A stretch of DNA of 6,785 bases from MWDV01 sp964634255 (GCA_964634255.1 CAZWJC010000329.1:1-6785); one strand, 5' to 3'; counted from the stretch's first letter, positions 1 through 6,150 are shown. Notes: generated by a model not told the origin, from the letters alone. A program made the numbers and translations.

Positions 1-221
1 GTGACCGTGTCCATGTCGGCGGACACGATGGGGACGTTGAGGCTCAGCCCGTCGGCGAGGCGGGTGTCGAGCTGCGTGTCGCGGGGGAGCACTTCGGAAT
101 AGAGTGTCGCGAGCGTGACGTCGTCGTAGGTCAGCGCGAGCGCGCTGTGCGTGGAGAAGAAGTCATCCGCGGTCAGGTAGAACCGGGAATCCAGCGGGTG
201 GGTTTTCTGCGTTGCTGCCAT
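1..221 (-). CDS. guaB: IMP dehydrogenase, N-terminal part (cut by left window edge)
   Basis: The reverse strand from the ATG at 221-219 reads 73 complete codons and runs off the window. Residues about 28-73 match the start of the IMP dehydrogenase barrel: LALTYDDVTLATLYSEVLPR, then a PIVSADMDTVT segment, corresponding to the usual LTFDDVLL...SEVLP...NIPIVSAAMDTVTE. The enzyme oxidises IMP to XMP with NAD+ in the cytoplasm, the committed step of GMP synthesis. About 27 residues precede the TYDDV motif, more than the short leader of E. coli GuaB; this segment (HPLDSRFYLTADDFFSTHSA) may be lineage-typical. The common SAAMDTVT is SADMDTVT here, and DDVLL is DDVTL. The catalytic cysteine loop and CBS domains lie outside the window, so a GMP reductase-type paralogue cannot be strictly excluded, but the SEVLPRD segment favours GuaB. 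The gene is divergent from the GntR regulator. No good Shine-Dalgarno precedes the ATG. Confidence 0.9.
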   Translation of the reverse strand, partial: MAATQKTHPLDSRFYLTADDFFSTHSALALTYDDVTLATLYSEVLPRDTQLDTRLADGLSLNVPIVSADMDTV

Positions 222-363
222 GTCAGAAAATGCCCGCGGGCCCACCCCGTTGGCAAGTCTGGAATTGTGGCCCGTGCCATTTCAGCGTTTTCGCTGTCAG
301 GGGGCGGGCTACCCCCCGACTTGCGGACTTGCGAGATGAGCCGGGTTTGGCTAGTTCTCACCT
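222..363. promoter_or_regulatory. Divergent guaB / gntR intergenic region with small repeats
   Basis: These 142 bases must hold the promoters of both divergent genes. Several compact symmetric elements are visible: a perfect GCCCGCGGGC palindrome (232-241), a CAGCG-TTTT-CGCTG hairpin (283-296), a GGGGG...CCCCC hairpin (300-316) and a tandem GACTTGCG repeat (318-333). The inverse GCAAGTC lies at 253-259. No strong -35/-10 pair resembling the sigma-70 consensus stands out for either gene. Autoregulation by the adjacent GntR protein is common in this family and would make this region its operator, but that is inference. Confidence 0.5.
318..333. repeat. Tandem 8-base repeat GACTTGCG, possible regulator site
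   Basis: Two perfect, adjacent copies of GACTTGCG lie 31 to 46 bases upstream of the gntR start codon. A third copy of the GACTTGC core occurs in inverted orientation as GCAAGTC at 253-259, on the guaB side. Repeated and inverted copies in a divergent promoter region next to a regulator gene are the expected layout for an operator. The motif does not resemble the GT-N-TA-N-AC type often reported for HutC-family proteins, so the assignment is tentative. Confidence 0.35.
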
Positions 364-1101
364 ATGACAGCCGAGCGCTTTGCGCCGCCCAAGTACTACC
401 AGATCAGCCGCGAGATCGTCTCAAGGATTCAACAGGGCAAACTTGTGCCCGGCGCACCAGTGCCTTCCGAAAACGAGATCATTGAGCAATACACCGTCAG
501 CAACACCACCGCGCGCAAGGCGCTCCACGAGCTGGAAAAGGAAGGCTGGGTCGTCCGCCGGAAGGGCAAGGGGACGTTCGTCAAGGACTACAAGGTCCTG
601 CTGGCCATCAACCGCATCTTTGGCTTCACCAAGAACATGTTGGAGGCCGGGCGGAAACCCAGCACCAAGTTGCTCGGCTTTCACCTCCACGACGATGATC
701 ACACGCAAACCATCAACGGGCGCGATTACACACTGAAGGGGCCTTACTGCGAGATCGAACGGCTGCGCTGTGCCGATGGCATCCCGATGATGAAAGAGAG
801 CCGATACATCTCACTCCAACTTTGCCCGGGCATCCAACGCAGAAACCTCGAACAGTCGCTCTACTCGGTCTTTGAGAAGGAATACGGGGTTTATCTCACC
901 TCCATCCAGCAGATGCTCAGCGCGGTGGTGTTGCAGGGGGAATGGTTGAAAGTGTTCCAGCTTAACGCGCCGGTGCCGGCTTTTCGCGTGGAAGGCGCGT
1001 CCTTTTGCGGCAAGGACCTAATCGTGGAAATGGAGGACTCCGTGTATCGCGGCGACATGTTCCGGTTCGCCGCCAACGCCGTCCGCCCCTCCCAGACCTA
1101 A
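364..1101 (+). CDS. GntR family transcriptional regulator, HutC/UTRA type
   Basis: A 245-residue cytoplasmic DNA-binding regulator. Residues about 10-74 form the winged helix-turn-helix of GntR proteins, with the hallmark pattern GKLVPGAPVPSENEI, then VSNTTARKALHELEKEGWV, then the wing RRKGKGTFV. Residues about 85-236 fit a UTRA effector domain: the EIERLRCADGIPMMKESRYI stretch (130-149) and the closing EDSVYRGDMFRF (224-235) are typical of the HutC subfamily. Length is normal for that subfamily. An in-frame TAG at 352-354 makes the ATG at 364 the earliest ATG start; no Shine-Dalgarno is visible. HutC regulators usually sit beside the catabolic operon they control and bind a small metabolite through UTRA. 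Here the neighbours are guaB (divergent) and argB (182 bases downstream), so the effector and targets cannot be inferred. The protein could control itself, guaB, or genes elsewhere. Confidence 0.93.
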   Translation: MTAERFAPPKYYQISREIVSRIQQGKLVPGAPVPSENEIIEQYTVSNTTARKALHELEKEGWVVRRKGKGTFVKDYKVLLAINRIFGFTKNMLEAGRKPSTKLLGFHLHDDDHTQTINGRDYTLKGPYCEIERLRCADGIPMMKESRYISLQLCPGIQRRNLEQSLYSVFEKEYGVYLTSIQQMLSAVVLQGEWLKVFQLNAPVPAFRVEGASFCGKDLIVEMEDSVYRGDMFRFAANAVRPSQT

Positions 1102-1218
1102 GACCGGGCGTTCGTGAAAGGCCACAGCGCGACGGGGTCCACCGCGACATGATTTCTGTAGCCCGGCGCTCAATGCTTCCGCCGCAAGTGGGTGACGGCG
1201 CGCGCAAGGGACACGACC

Positions 1219-1246
1219 TTGACGCGACGCCCGCACGCGATAGTCT
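1219..1246 (+). promoter_or_regulatory. Weak candidate sigma-70 type promoter for argB
   Basis: TTGACG (1219-1224) is five of six to the -35 consensus. It is followed after 16 bases by TAGTCT (1241-1246), only three of six to the -10 consensus and ending 37 bases before the argB ATG. Overlapping GATAGT (1239-1244) fits the -10 better, but the spacing is then only 14. The 182-base gap after gntR with no obvious read-through signal makes a separate argB promoter reasonable. A short GGCCC-AGT-GGGCC hairpin (1253-1265) lies between this site and the start codon. Confidence 0.25.
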
Positions 1247-1283
1247 CCCGGTGGCCCAGTGGGCCTATGATTCCTGACCTTTC

Positions 1284-2165
1284 ATGCAAGACCTGATCGC
1301 CAAAGCGGCCACGCTCCACGAAGCGTTGCCCTACATTCAGAAATTCAGCGGTGCGACGTTCGTCGTGAAATACGGCGGCTCGTTCATGGATTCGCCCGAT
1401 GCCGCCGTCCGCAACGGCGTGGCGCGCGACATCGTGTTCCTCGAGGCCGTCGAGATTGATCCCGTCGTCGTGCACGGCGGCGGCAAGGCGATCACGCGCG
1501 CGATGGAGAAGGCCGGGCTCAAGGCGAACTTCATCCAGGGCCAGCGCGTCACGGACGAGGCCACGGTCAAGATTGTGGACGAGGTTTTGTCCCGCGAGAT
1601 CAATCCGGATATCGTAGCCACCATCAAGTCGCTGGGCGGGCAGGCGGTCGGGTTCGCCGGCTCGGAGATTTTCAAGTGCCGCAAGCTCTGGCTCGACGAC
1701 AAGGAAAACCCGGGCAAGAAGATTGACATCGGCTACGTCGGGGAGGTCGTCGAGGTAAACACCGCGCCCTTGAAGGAGTGCATCTGGAGTGGGTTCACGC
1801 CGGTCATCAGCCCGACGGCGCGCGGCGAGGACGGCAAGATTTACAACTGTAACGCCGACGTGGCCGCCGCCCAGGCTGCCATCGCCCTCAAGGCTAAGCG
1901 GCTCGTCTTCATGAGCGACGTGCCCGGCCTCATGCGCGATCCCAAAGACCCGGACACCATCATTCCGCACCTGCAGATCGGCGAGGTGCCCGGCCTCAAA
2001 GCCGCCGGCATCGTGGACAAAGGCATGATCCCGAAGGTGGACAGCGCCGTGGCGGCGATTCAGTCCGGCGTGGAGAAAGTTTCATTCGTGGACGGCCGTG
2101 TGCCGCACTCCGTCTTGTTGGAAATCTTCACCGACGAAGGCGTCGGGACGGAAGTGGTGCTGTAG
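1284..2165 (+). CDS. argB: N-acetylglutamate kinase (arginine biosynthesis)
   Basis: This 293-residue cytoplasmic kinase of the amino-acid kinase family phosphorylates N-acetyl-L-glutamate with ATP, the second step of arginine synthesis. Diagnostic segments in order: the phosphate-binding KYGGSFM (about 29-35), VVVHGGGKAI (about 61-70) with its glycine-rich loop, QGQRVTDEATVKIV (about 84-97), the substrate-binding YNCNADVAAAQAA, the LVFMSDVPGL nucleotide region, and KGMIPKVDSAVAAIQSGV near the C-terminus, closing with LLEIFTDEGVGTEVVL. The N-terminal helix (LHEALPYIQKFSG) before the first glycine loop is absent from E. coli ArgB but typical of hexameric, arginine-inhibited enzymes such as those of Pseudomonas and Thermotoga, so feedback inhibition by arginine is likely. 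An in-frame TGA at 1275-1277 fixes the ATG at 1284 as first start; there is no clear Shine-Dalgarno. No other arg gene is in the window. The gene converges with the C39 peptidase gene, 19 bases away. Confidence 0.97.
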   Translation: MQDLIAKAATLHEALPYIQKFSGATFVVKYGGSFMDSPDAAVRNGVARDIVFLEAVEIDPVVVHGGGKAITRAMEKAGLKANFIQGQRVTDEATVKIVDEVLSREINPDIVATIKSLGGQAVGFAGSEIFKCRKLWLDDKENPGKKIDIGYVGEVVEVNTAPLKECIWSGFTPVISPTARGEDGKIYNCNADVAAAQAAIALKAKRLVFMSDVPGLMRDPKDPDTIIPHLQIGEVPGLKAAGIVDKGMIPKVDSAVAAIQSGVEKVSFVDGRVPHSVLLEIFTDEGVGTEVVL

Positions 2166-2184
2166 ACGAGCCGGACTGGGAGCT

Positions 2185-2991
2185 TCACTCGACAACGAGG
2201 AAGAAGCCGGTGAACTCGTAACTCTCGCGGAGTTGGGCTGGACTGCCGACTGACTTGCCTTCCAAGGGGTCGCCGATCACGTATTCGTCGCCCTGCCGCT
2301 CCAGCACGACGATGAAATGGCCGGTGTTTCCGACGCTGGGCAGCCGCACGCCCGCAATCGCCGGTATGGGCCACGGTTTATCCGAATCCGAGTTGAAAAC
2401 AAATCTCGGACTCACGCCATGTTGTTGCAGCGCTCTCGCCAGATACCAACACTCCGTTCCGTTGCGAGAGGTGAAGGCGGCCCGCGCGATTTCCTTCTCC
2501 CTCGCGGTCTTGCCCAAACGCTTCAGCAACGTTGCGGCGCAAGCCGGGCCGCAGGACGATTCCGAGGTTTGCAGACAGACGCCGTCCGACCAGCGATCTT
2601 GAAACTCATTCCACCGCGGCGGGCGCACGATGGGCTTCAGGTAGGGCACGAGAATCCCGATCAGCAGAATGCCCGGAAAGAACCAGCTCCCGGCGACGCG
2701 GCGGAACGCCGGTTTGGGCGCAAGCCATCCGTGCAGCAAGCCCGCCAGCAAGCCCGCGCCGCCGGCCGTCATTTCCGTAAACGGGATGGTGCGGAATTCG
2801 TAGAGCCAGATGGGCTCGCGGAATACCTTGAGGTAGTAAACGGCAAATGCGATTCCTGGCGCGGCCAACAACGCGGCGACGAGCAGTGAAATGTTGCGGC
2901 TGATAGTTGTCTGCGTTCGCTGGCTGAGTCGAACCCCCAAACAGAAAATCCCAACCGCGATTAACACGGTTGGGATCAGAAGCGGATTCAT
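2185..2991 (-). CDS. Membrane protein with C39-type cysteine peptidase domain
   Basis: A 268-residue protein in two parts. The N-terminal half has four hydrophobic segments (about 3-22, 35-53, 72-93, 100-118) that should anchor it in the inner membrane. The C-terminal half (about 132-268) fits the C39 papain-like fold. Q141 would serve as oxyanion-hole glutamine and C147, in SSCGPACAA, as nucleophile; H225 lies in GHFIVVLE and D241 in the GDP motif. All expected catalytic residues are therefore present. Classical C39 domains are fused to ABC exporters and cut Gly-Gly leader peptides of bacteriocins; here there is no ABC domain, and no exporter or small leader-peptide gene is visible nearby. 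The substrate is unknown, as is whether the domain faces the cytoplasm. The gene begins 36 bases after the M29 aminopeptidase, so co-transcription is likely. The ATG at 2991-2989 opens directly into the first hydrophobic segment; no strong Shine-Dalgarno is seen. A 10-base inverted repeat lies in codons 6-15. Confidence 0.82.
   Translation of the reverse strand: MNPLLIPTVLIAVGIFCLGVRLSQRTQTTISRNISLLVAALLAAPGIAFAVYYLKVFREPIWLYEFRTIPFTEMTAGGAGLLAGLLHGWLAPKPAFRRVAGSWFFPGILLIGILVPYLKPIVRPPRWNEFQDRWSDGVCLQTSESSCGPACAATLLKRLGKTAREKEIARAAFTSRNGTECWYLARALQQHGVSPRFVFNSDSDKPWPIPAIAGVRLPSVGNTGHFIVVLERQGDEYVIGDPLEGKSVGSPAQLRESYEFTGFFLVVE
2948..2976 (-). repeat. Perfect 10-base inverted repeat within the start of the C39 gene
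   Basis: ATCCCAACCG (2948-2957) and CGGTTGGGAT (2967-2976) are exact reverse complements separated by 9 bases. In the mRNA of the C39 gene the structure would span nucleotides 16 to 44 of the reading frame, coding for residues 6-15 of the first membrane helix. It could fold as a stable stem-loop near the ribosome entry site and damp translation, or act as a dyad DNA site. No run of T follows on either strand, so a Rho-independent terminator is unlikely. Confidence 0.6.
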
Positions 2992-3027
2992 CGCGAATAC
3001 TCGGAACGCCCGCCAACGGGTGCCAGC

Positions 3028-4137
3028 CTACTTCAGCCGCTCCGGATTCAGCGGCTTCAAATCCTTCGGCAGGAAGAAGCCGTCCTTGCGGATCAGTTCG
3101 CCGTCGAACCAAATTTCGCCGCCGCCCCAATCCTTGCGCTGGATGAGCACCATGTCCCAGTGGACCGCGCTGCGGTTGCCATTATCGCAAATCTCGTAGG
3201 CCTGGCCAGGGGTGAAGTGCAGCGAGCCGGCGATCTTTTCGTCGAACAAGATGTCGCACATCGGATTCTGGATGTAAGGGTTGAATCCGAGCGAGAATTC
3301 GCCGACATATCGCGCGCCGGGGTCGGTGTCCAGAATCGCGTTCAGCTTCTTCGTGTCGCTGCCCGTGGCCTTGATGATCTTGCCGTCCTTGAACTCCAGA
3401 CGGACGTTCTCGAACTTTGTGCCGGAGTATATCGTCGGCGTGTTGTATTGGATGACACCATTCACCGAGTCCTTGACTGGGCAGGAGAAGACTTCGCCGT
3501 CGGGGATGTTGAGCAGACCTTCGCACATCTTCGCGCCGAGGCCCTTGATGCTGAAGGTGAGGTCCGTGCCGGGCGACTTGATCTGGACGCGGTCGGCGGA
3601 CTTCATGCGGTTGTAGAGCGGGATCATCGCCTTGGCCATCTTGGCGTAATCCATCGTGCACACGTCGAAGTAGAAGTTCTCGAACGCCTCGGTGCTCATG
3701 TTGGCCGCCTGCGCCATGCTGGGCGTGGGCCAGCGGAGGACGCACCAGCGGGTCTTGTTGACGCGCTGATTCTGCACCGGCCGGGTGAGGCGCGTGTAGA
3801 GGGAGAGCTTGTCGCTCGGCACGTCGGAGTTCTCGCTCATGTTGGCTGCGCCGCGAATGGCGATGTAGCACTGCATCTTCTTCATCCGGGCGAGGTCAAT
3901 GTCCCGCACGAGGCTGGCGTGCTTTTCATCCGTGCCGCGGATGATCTCACGCGTGACGCGGGTGTGGCGCACGTCCACCAGCGGGATGCCCTTCGCCGCG
4001 CGGACGGCGCGCATGAGTTCGACGGTCATTTCATCCGGCACGTCGGTCAGGTCGAGCAGGACGCGTTCGCCTTTCTGGACGCGGGTGGAGTAGTTGATCA
4101 GGAGCTTGGCCAGTTTGGTGTAGCGTGGATCAGTCAT
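3028..4137 (-). CDS. M29 family metallo-aminopeptidase (AmpS/aminopeptidase T type)
   Basis: A 369-residue cytoplasmic protein with the M29 layout: an N-terminal domain (about 1-180) starting ...LAKLLINYSTRVQKGERVLL and a C-terminal metal-binding domain. Probable ligands for the two metal ions are E215 in PDGEVFSCP, E280 in VGEFSLGFNP, H307 in GSLHFTPGQAY, Y314 at the end of that motif, and H326 and D328 in SAVHWDMVLI. The order and the short E-H-Y and HxD spacings follow the family pattern. M29 enzymes release N-terminal amino acids from peptides in general peptide turnover. The length is slightly below the roughly 400 typical of the family; the stretch between Y314 and the HxD motif appears shortened. 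The ATG at 4137-4135 is preceded by a weak GGA about eight bases upstream. The gene lies 58 bases after the phosphoesterase gene and 36 before the C39 gene on the same strand, consistent with one transcript. Exact substrate preference cannot be read from sequence. Confidence 0.9.
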   Translation of the reverse strand: MTDPRYTKLAKLLINYSTRVQKGERVLLDLTDVPDEMTVELMRAVRAAKGIPLVDVRHTRVTREIIRGTDEKHASLVRDIDLARMKKMQCYIAIRGAANMSENSDVPSDKLSLYTRLTRPVQNQRVNKTRWCVLRWPTPSMAQAANMSTEAFENFYFDVCTMDYAKMAKAMIPLYNRMKSADRVQIKSPGTDLTFSIKGLGAKMCEGLLNIPDGEVFSCPVKDSVNGVIQYNTPTIYSGTKFENVRLEFKDGKIIKATGSDTKKLNAILDTDPGARYVGEFSLGFNPYIQNPMCDILFDEKIAGSLHFTPGQAYEICDNGNRSAVHWDMVLIQRKDWGGGEIWFDGELIRKDGFFLPKDLKPLNPERLK

Positions 4138-4195
4138 AAAATCCGTTTGTTTGTGCCGGGCAGGCTAGCGCGACGGGACAATTTGTCGAGCGGGT

Positions 4196-5419
4196 TCAAC
4201 GCTTCGGCACGCGGCAGCTCCCGACCACCGAACCATCCGGGCGCAGGATCGTTGCCTCTAACGCGCGCCGGCTGACATTGACGCGGATGAGCGTCCGGTT
4301 GTCGCCTTTCGGGCCGCCGCCCAGCACGATCGCGTAACGGTGCCGTCCTGCCTCCGCCGGGATGATCTCCGGTTTGTGCATGTGGCCGGAGAGCATCAGG
4401 TCCACACCCGTTTTGTCGAGCGTTGGCCCGAAGCATTCGAAAGCGTCGGCCATACCCACGAACGTGCTCGGCTGGTCGTAACGAGCAGGGTCGGCGGCTT
4501 CCTTGCTGGGGAACGGCATGTGGCATAACACCACGCGGAACTTCGCCCGGTGGAACGCTTTCGTCTTTACCTCGGCCTTGAGCCATTCCGCCTGCTCACG
4601 CCGATAGCGGGAGAAATCTACCAATCCGCCGTATTCGCGCTGACTGTCCCGTTTGTCCTCGCCAGCGTCGAGAACGATGAAATGCACGGGCCCGTGATCG
4701 AAGGCGAAGTAGTAGCGACCGGTGGGCGAGGCCAAATACTCCGGCAACCGGCGGGCGAACCCGCCGCGGGTTTCGTGGTTGCCGCGCACCCAAACCAACG
4801 GCGTCGTGGAAGCGAAGCTCGTCGCGGCTTGGTCATATATCGCGGTGATCTGCTGCTCGGTCTCGAGGTGGCTGAGGATGTCACCGTTCAGCGCGACGAA
4901 ATCGTAGGGGCGCGGGCCCGCCACCTGCAGCAACTCGGGAATCGTCGCGGGTTGATCGTGGAGGTCGTTGAAGACGACAAACGAGAAGTCGGTCTTGCGC
5001 CGGTCGAAGGTGCAAAATTCGCGGAACTCATTGGTCAGGCTTTCGGCGTATTCGACCTTGTAGGGCTGGAACTTCACGATCTCGCGTGAAACCACGCGGT
5101 AACGGTAGCGCGTGCCCGGATGCAATTCGCGCAATTCGACCTTGTGCAACCGGCCGATACCCTCCACGAGACCGTCCCGGCTGGCGATGGCAGTCCGTAG
5201 CGGCCCGTTGAGCGGCCCGTACTCCACGACCGCTCGGGCGTCGCGGCTGGTCAGCCAGGTCACGGTCATCGTCGTTTCGGTCGGGCTCTGCAACACGGGA
5301 CCGGTGATAACGACAAATCGGTTGGTGGCAGTCGAGTTTGCGTCGGCAACCTGAGCCATCAGGCTGGCGGCGGTCATTCCAATCCAGAGCGTGAGCAGCG
5401 TTCGGCGGGGCAATTTCAT
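4196..5419 (-). CDS. Secreted calcineurin-like metallophosphoesterase with purple acid phosphatase-like N-domain
   Basis: A 407-residue exported protein. Residues 1-27 form a signal peptide: basic MKLPRRTLLTL, a hydrophobic core, and an AxA site (ADA, 25-27). The RRTLL stretch also loosely resembles a twin-arginine signal. Residues about 35-140 look like the fibronectin-III-like domain that precedes purple acid phosphatase catalytic domains (TGPVLQSPTETTMTVTWLTS ... LHPGTRYRYRV). The calcineurin-type metallophosphoesterase domain follows: D152 and H154 (DLH), D180 (NGD), N214 and H215 (GNHE), H300 (LCHMP), and H346 and H348 (GHMH). All metal ligands of a two-metal active site are therefore present. 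It probably hydrolyses phosphate esters or nucleotides outside the cytoplasm; the substrate is not deducible. The ATG overlaps the mazG stop as ATGA (5419-5416), pointing to translational coupling. No separate Shine-Dalgarno is visible. Confidence 0.9.
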   Translation of the reverse strand: MKLPRRTLLTLWIGMTAASLMAQVADANSTATNRFVVITGPVLQSPTETTMTVTWLTSRDARAVVEYGPLNGPLRTAIASRDGLVEGIGRLHKVELRELHPGTRYRYRVVSREIVKFQPYKVEYAESLTNEFREFCTFDRRKTDFSFVVFNDLHDQPATIPELLQVAGPRPYDFVALNGDILSHLETEQQITAIYDQAATSFASTTPLVWVRGNHETRGGFARRLPEYLASPTGRYYFAFDHGPVHFIVLDAGEDKRDSQREYGGLVDFSRYRREQAEWLKAEVKTKAFHRAKFRVVLCHMPFPSKEAADPARYDQPSTFVGMADAFECFGPTLDKTGVDLMLSGHMHKPEIIPAEAGRHRYAIVLGGGPKGDNRTLIRVNVSRRALEATILRPDGSVVGSCRVPKR

Positions 5420-6096
5420 GGGTTCGGCTTTCGTGCGGATTTGGCAGCCGTTTCGGCACGACGTAGCGAGCGCTCCACGCGCTTTGCCTCCATGCGGAGC
5501 AAAGCCTCCGCAGACCAGTGATGTTGCTGGGCAATTGAGACCAGCTCAAAAAGCTGCTGGGCAACCGCAGCCTTCGAGAGCTTTCGCGCCGGCTTAGCGT
5601 CCGGCAGCAACTTCGCCTTGCGCGCCTTCTTCACCAGCTTCTCGGTGCGGAGCAGGGCCGGCAGGTGTGCGGGAATGCCGTCGAGCGCGGAGGCGCGTTC
5701 GTGGCGCGTACCTTTCTTCTCGGCCTTCTTGAGTTCATCCCATTGCGCGAGCACCGCCGCGGCGTCCTTGATTTTCGTGCTGCCAAAGACGTGCGGGTGG
5801 CGGTAAATGAGCTTGTTGGTGATGTGCCGGGCGACGGCCTCGAAATCAAACGCGCCGCGCTCTTTGGCCATCTGCGCGTGGAAGACGATTTGGAGCAGCA
5901 TATCGCCGAGTTCCTCCTCCATCGCGTGATCGTCCCCCGCCTCGACGGCGTCGAGTAGTTCATAGACTTCCTCCACCGCGTGGAAGCGCAGCGACATGTG
6001 ATCCTGTTCGTGATCCCACGGGCAACCGCCCGGCCCGCGCAGGCGGGCCATGACGTGCAGCAGATCTTCGATGGCGGGACGTTTCTTCGAGCGCAT
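5416..6096 (-). CDS. mazG: MazG family nucleoside triphosphate pyrophosphohydrolase
   Basis: A cytoplasmic house-cleaning enzyme that hydrolyses (d)NTPs to the monophosphate and pyrophosphate. From the ATG at 6096-6094 it has 226 residues. The hallmark LRGPGGCPWDHEQDH comes near the start, then the metal-binding helices with AVEEVYEL (the EExxE motif) and EEELGDMLLQ (ExxD), then the conserved RHPHVFG. The C-terminal half keeps a LPALLRTEKL segment and a final helix resembling the MazG end (WSAEALLRMEAKRVERSLRR), but lacks a second EExxE...ExxD set, so the second domain looks degenerate or structural. An in-frame GTG at 6114-6112 would add six residues (VLETRL). I prefer the ATG because the first residues then align with the usual MazG start and an AGAG sits nine bases upstream. 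The stop overlaps the phosphoesterase start (ATGA). Confidence 0.93.
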   Translation of the reverse strand: MRSKKRPAIEDLLHVMARLRGPGGCPWDHEQDHMSLRFHAVEEVYELLDAVEAGDDHAMEEELGDMLLQIVFHAQMAKERGAFDFEAVARHITNKLIYRHPHVFGSTKIKDAAAVLAQWDELKKAEKKGTRHERASALDGIPAHLPALLRTEKLVKKARKAKLLPDAKPARKLSKAAVAQQLFELVSIAQQHHWSAEALLRMEAKRVERSLRRAETAAKSARKPNP

Positions 6097-6150
6097 GAGC
6101 CGAGTCTCTAACACCCGTGCTGGCCGCGGGCAAGGTTTTTGCCTTCCGCC

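Noticed and set aside
280..287. TTTCAGCG octamer also seen at 6545-6552 and 6583-6590
   Set aside because: Three scattered copies of an 8-base word in about 6.8 kb, in unrelated contexts, are not enough to claim a functional repeat.
300..317. GGGGG...CCCCCC hairpin as a possible terminator
   Set aside because: There is no T run after the stem on either strand, and the site is upstream of both divergent genes, where a terminator makes little sense.
321..355. Possible gntR promoter (TTGCGG or TTGCGA with GCTAGT)
   Set aside because: Spacings of 23 or 15 bases and weak -10 matches do not fit a sigma-70 promoter convincingly.
147..485. A 112-codon plus-strand frame bridging guaB and gntR
   Set aside because: It begins at a GTG inside guaB on the opposite strand, crosses the intergenic region and overlaps gntR out of frame. 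No protein-like pattern is visible.
1005..1277. A 90-codon plus-strand frame from the end of gntR into the spacer before argB
   Set aside because: It overlaps gntR in another frame, has arginine-rich low-complexity composition and starts with no ribosome site, so it is more likely a GC-driven chance frame than a small gene.
1170..1970. A 266-codon minus-strand open frame opposite argB
   Set aside because: It is an antisense shadow of a strongly recognised ArgB. The protein is rich in D, R, V and H without domain signatures and extends into a non-coding spacer.
2166..2184. Terminator between the converging argB and C39 genes
   Set aside because: The 19-base gap contains no stem-loop with a T run that I can see.
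3160..4275. A 371-codon open frame on the plus strand, antisense to the M29 gene
   Set aside because: It lies opposite the whole M29 gene. Its composition (rich in V, E, H, A, L, R with no recognisable motif) is what high-GC antisense frames give, whereas the minus-strand frame has clear metal-binding motifs.
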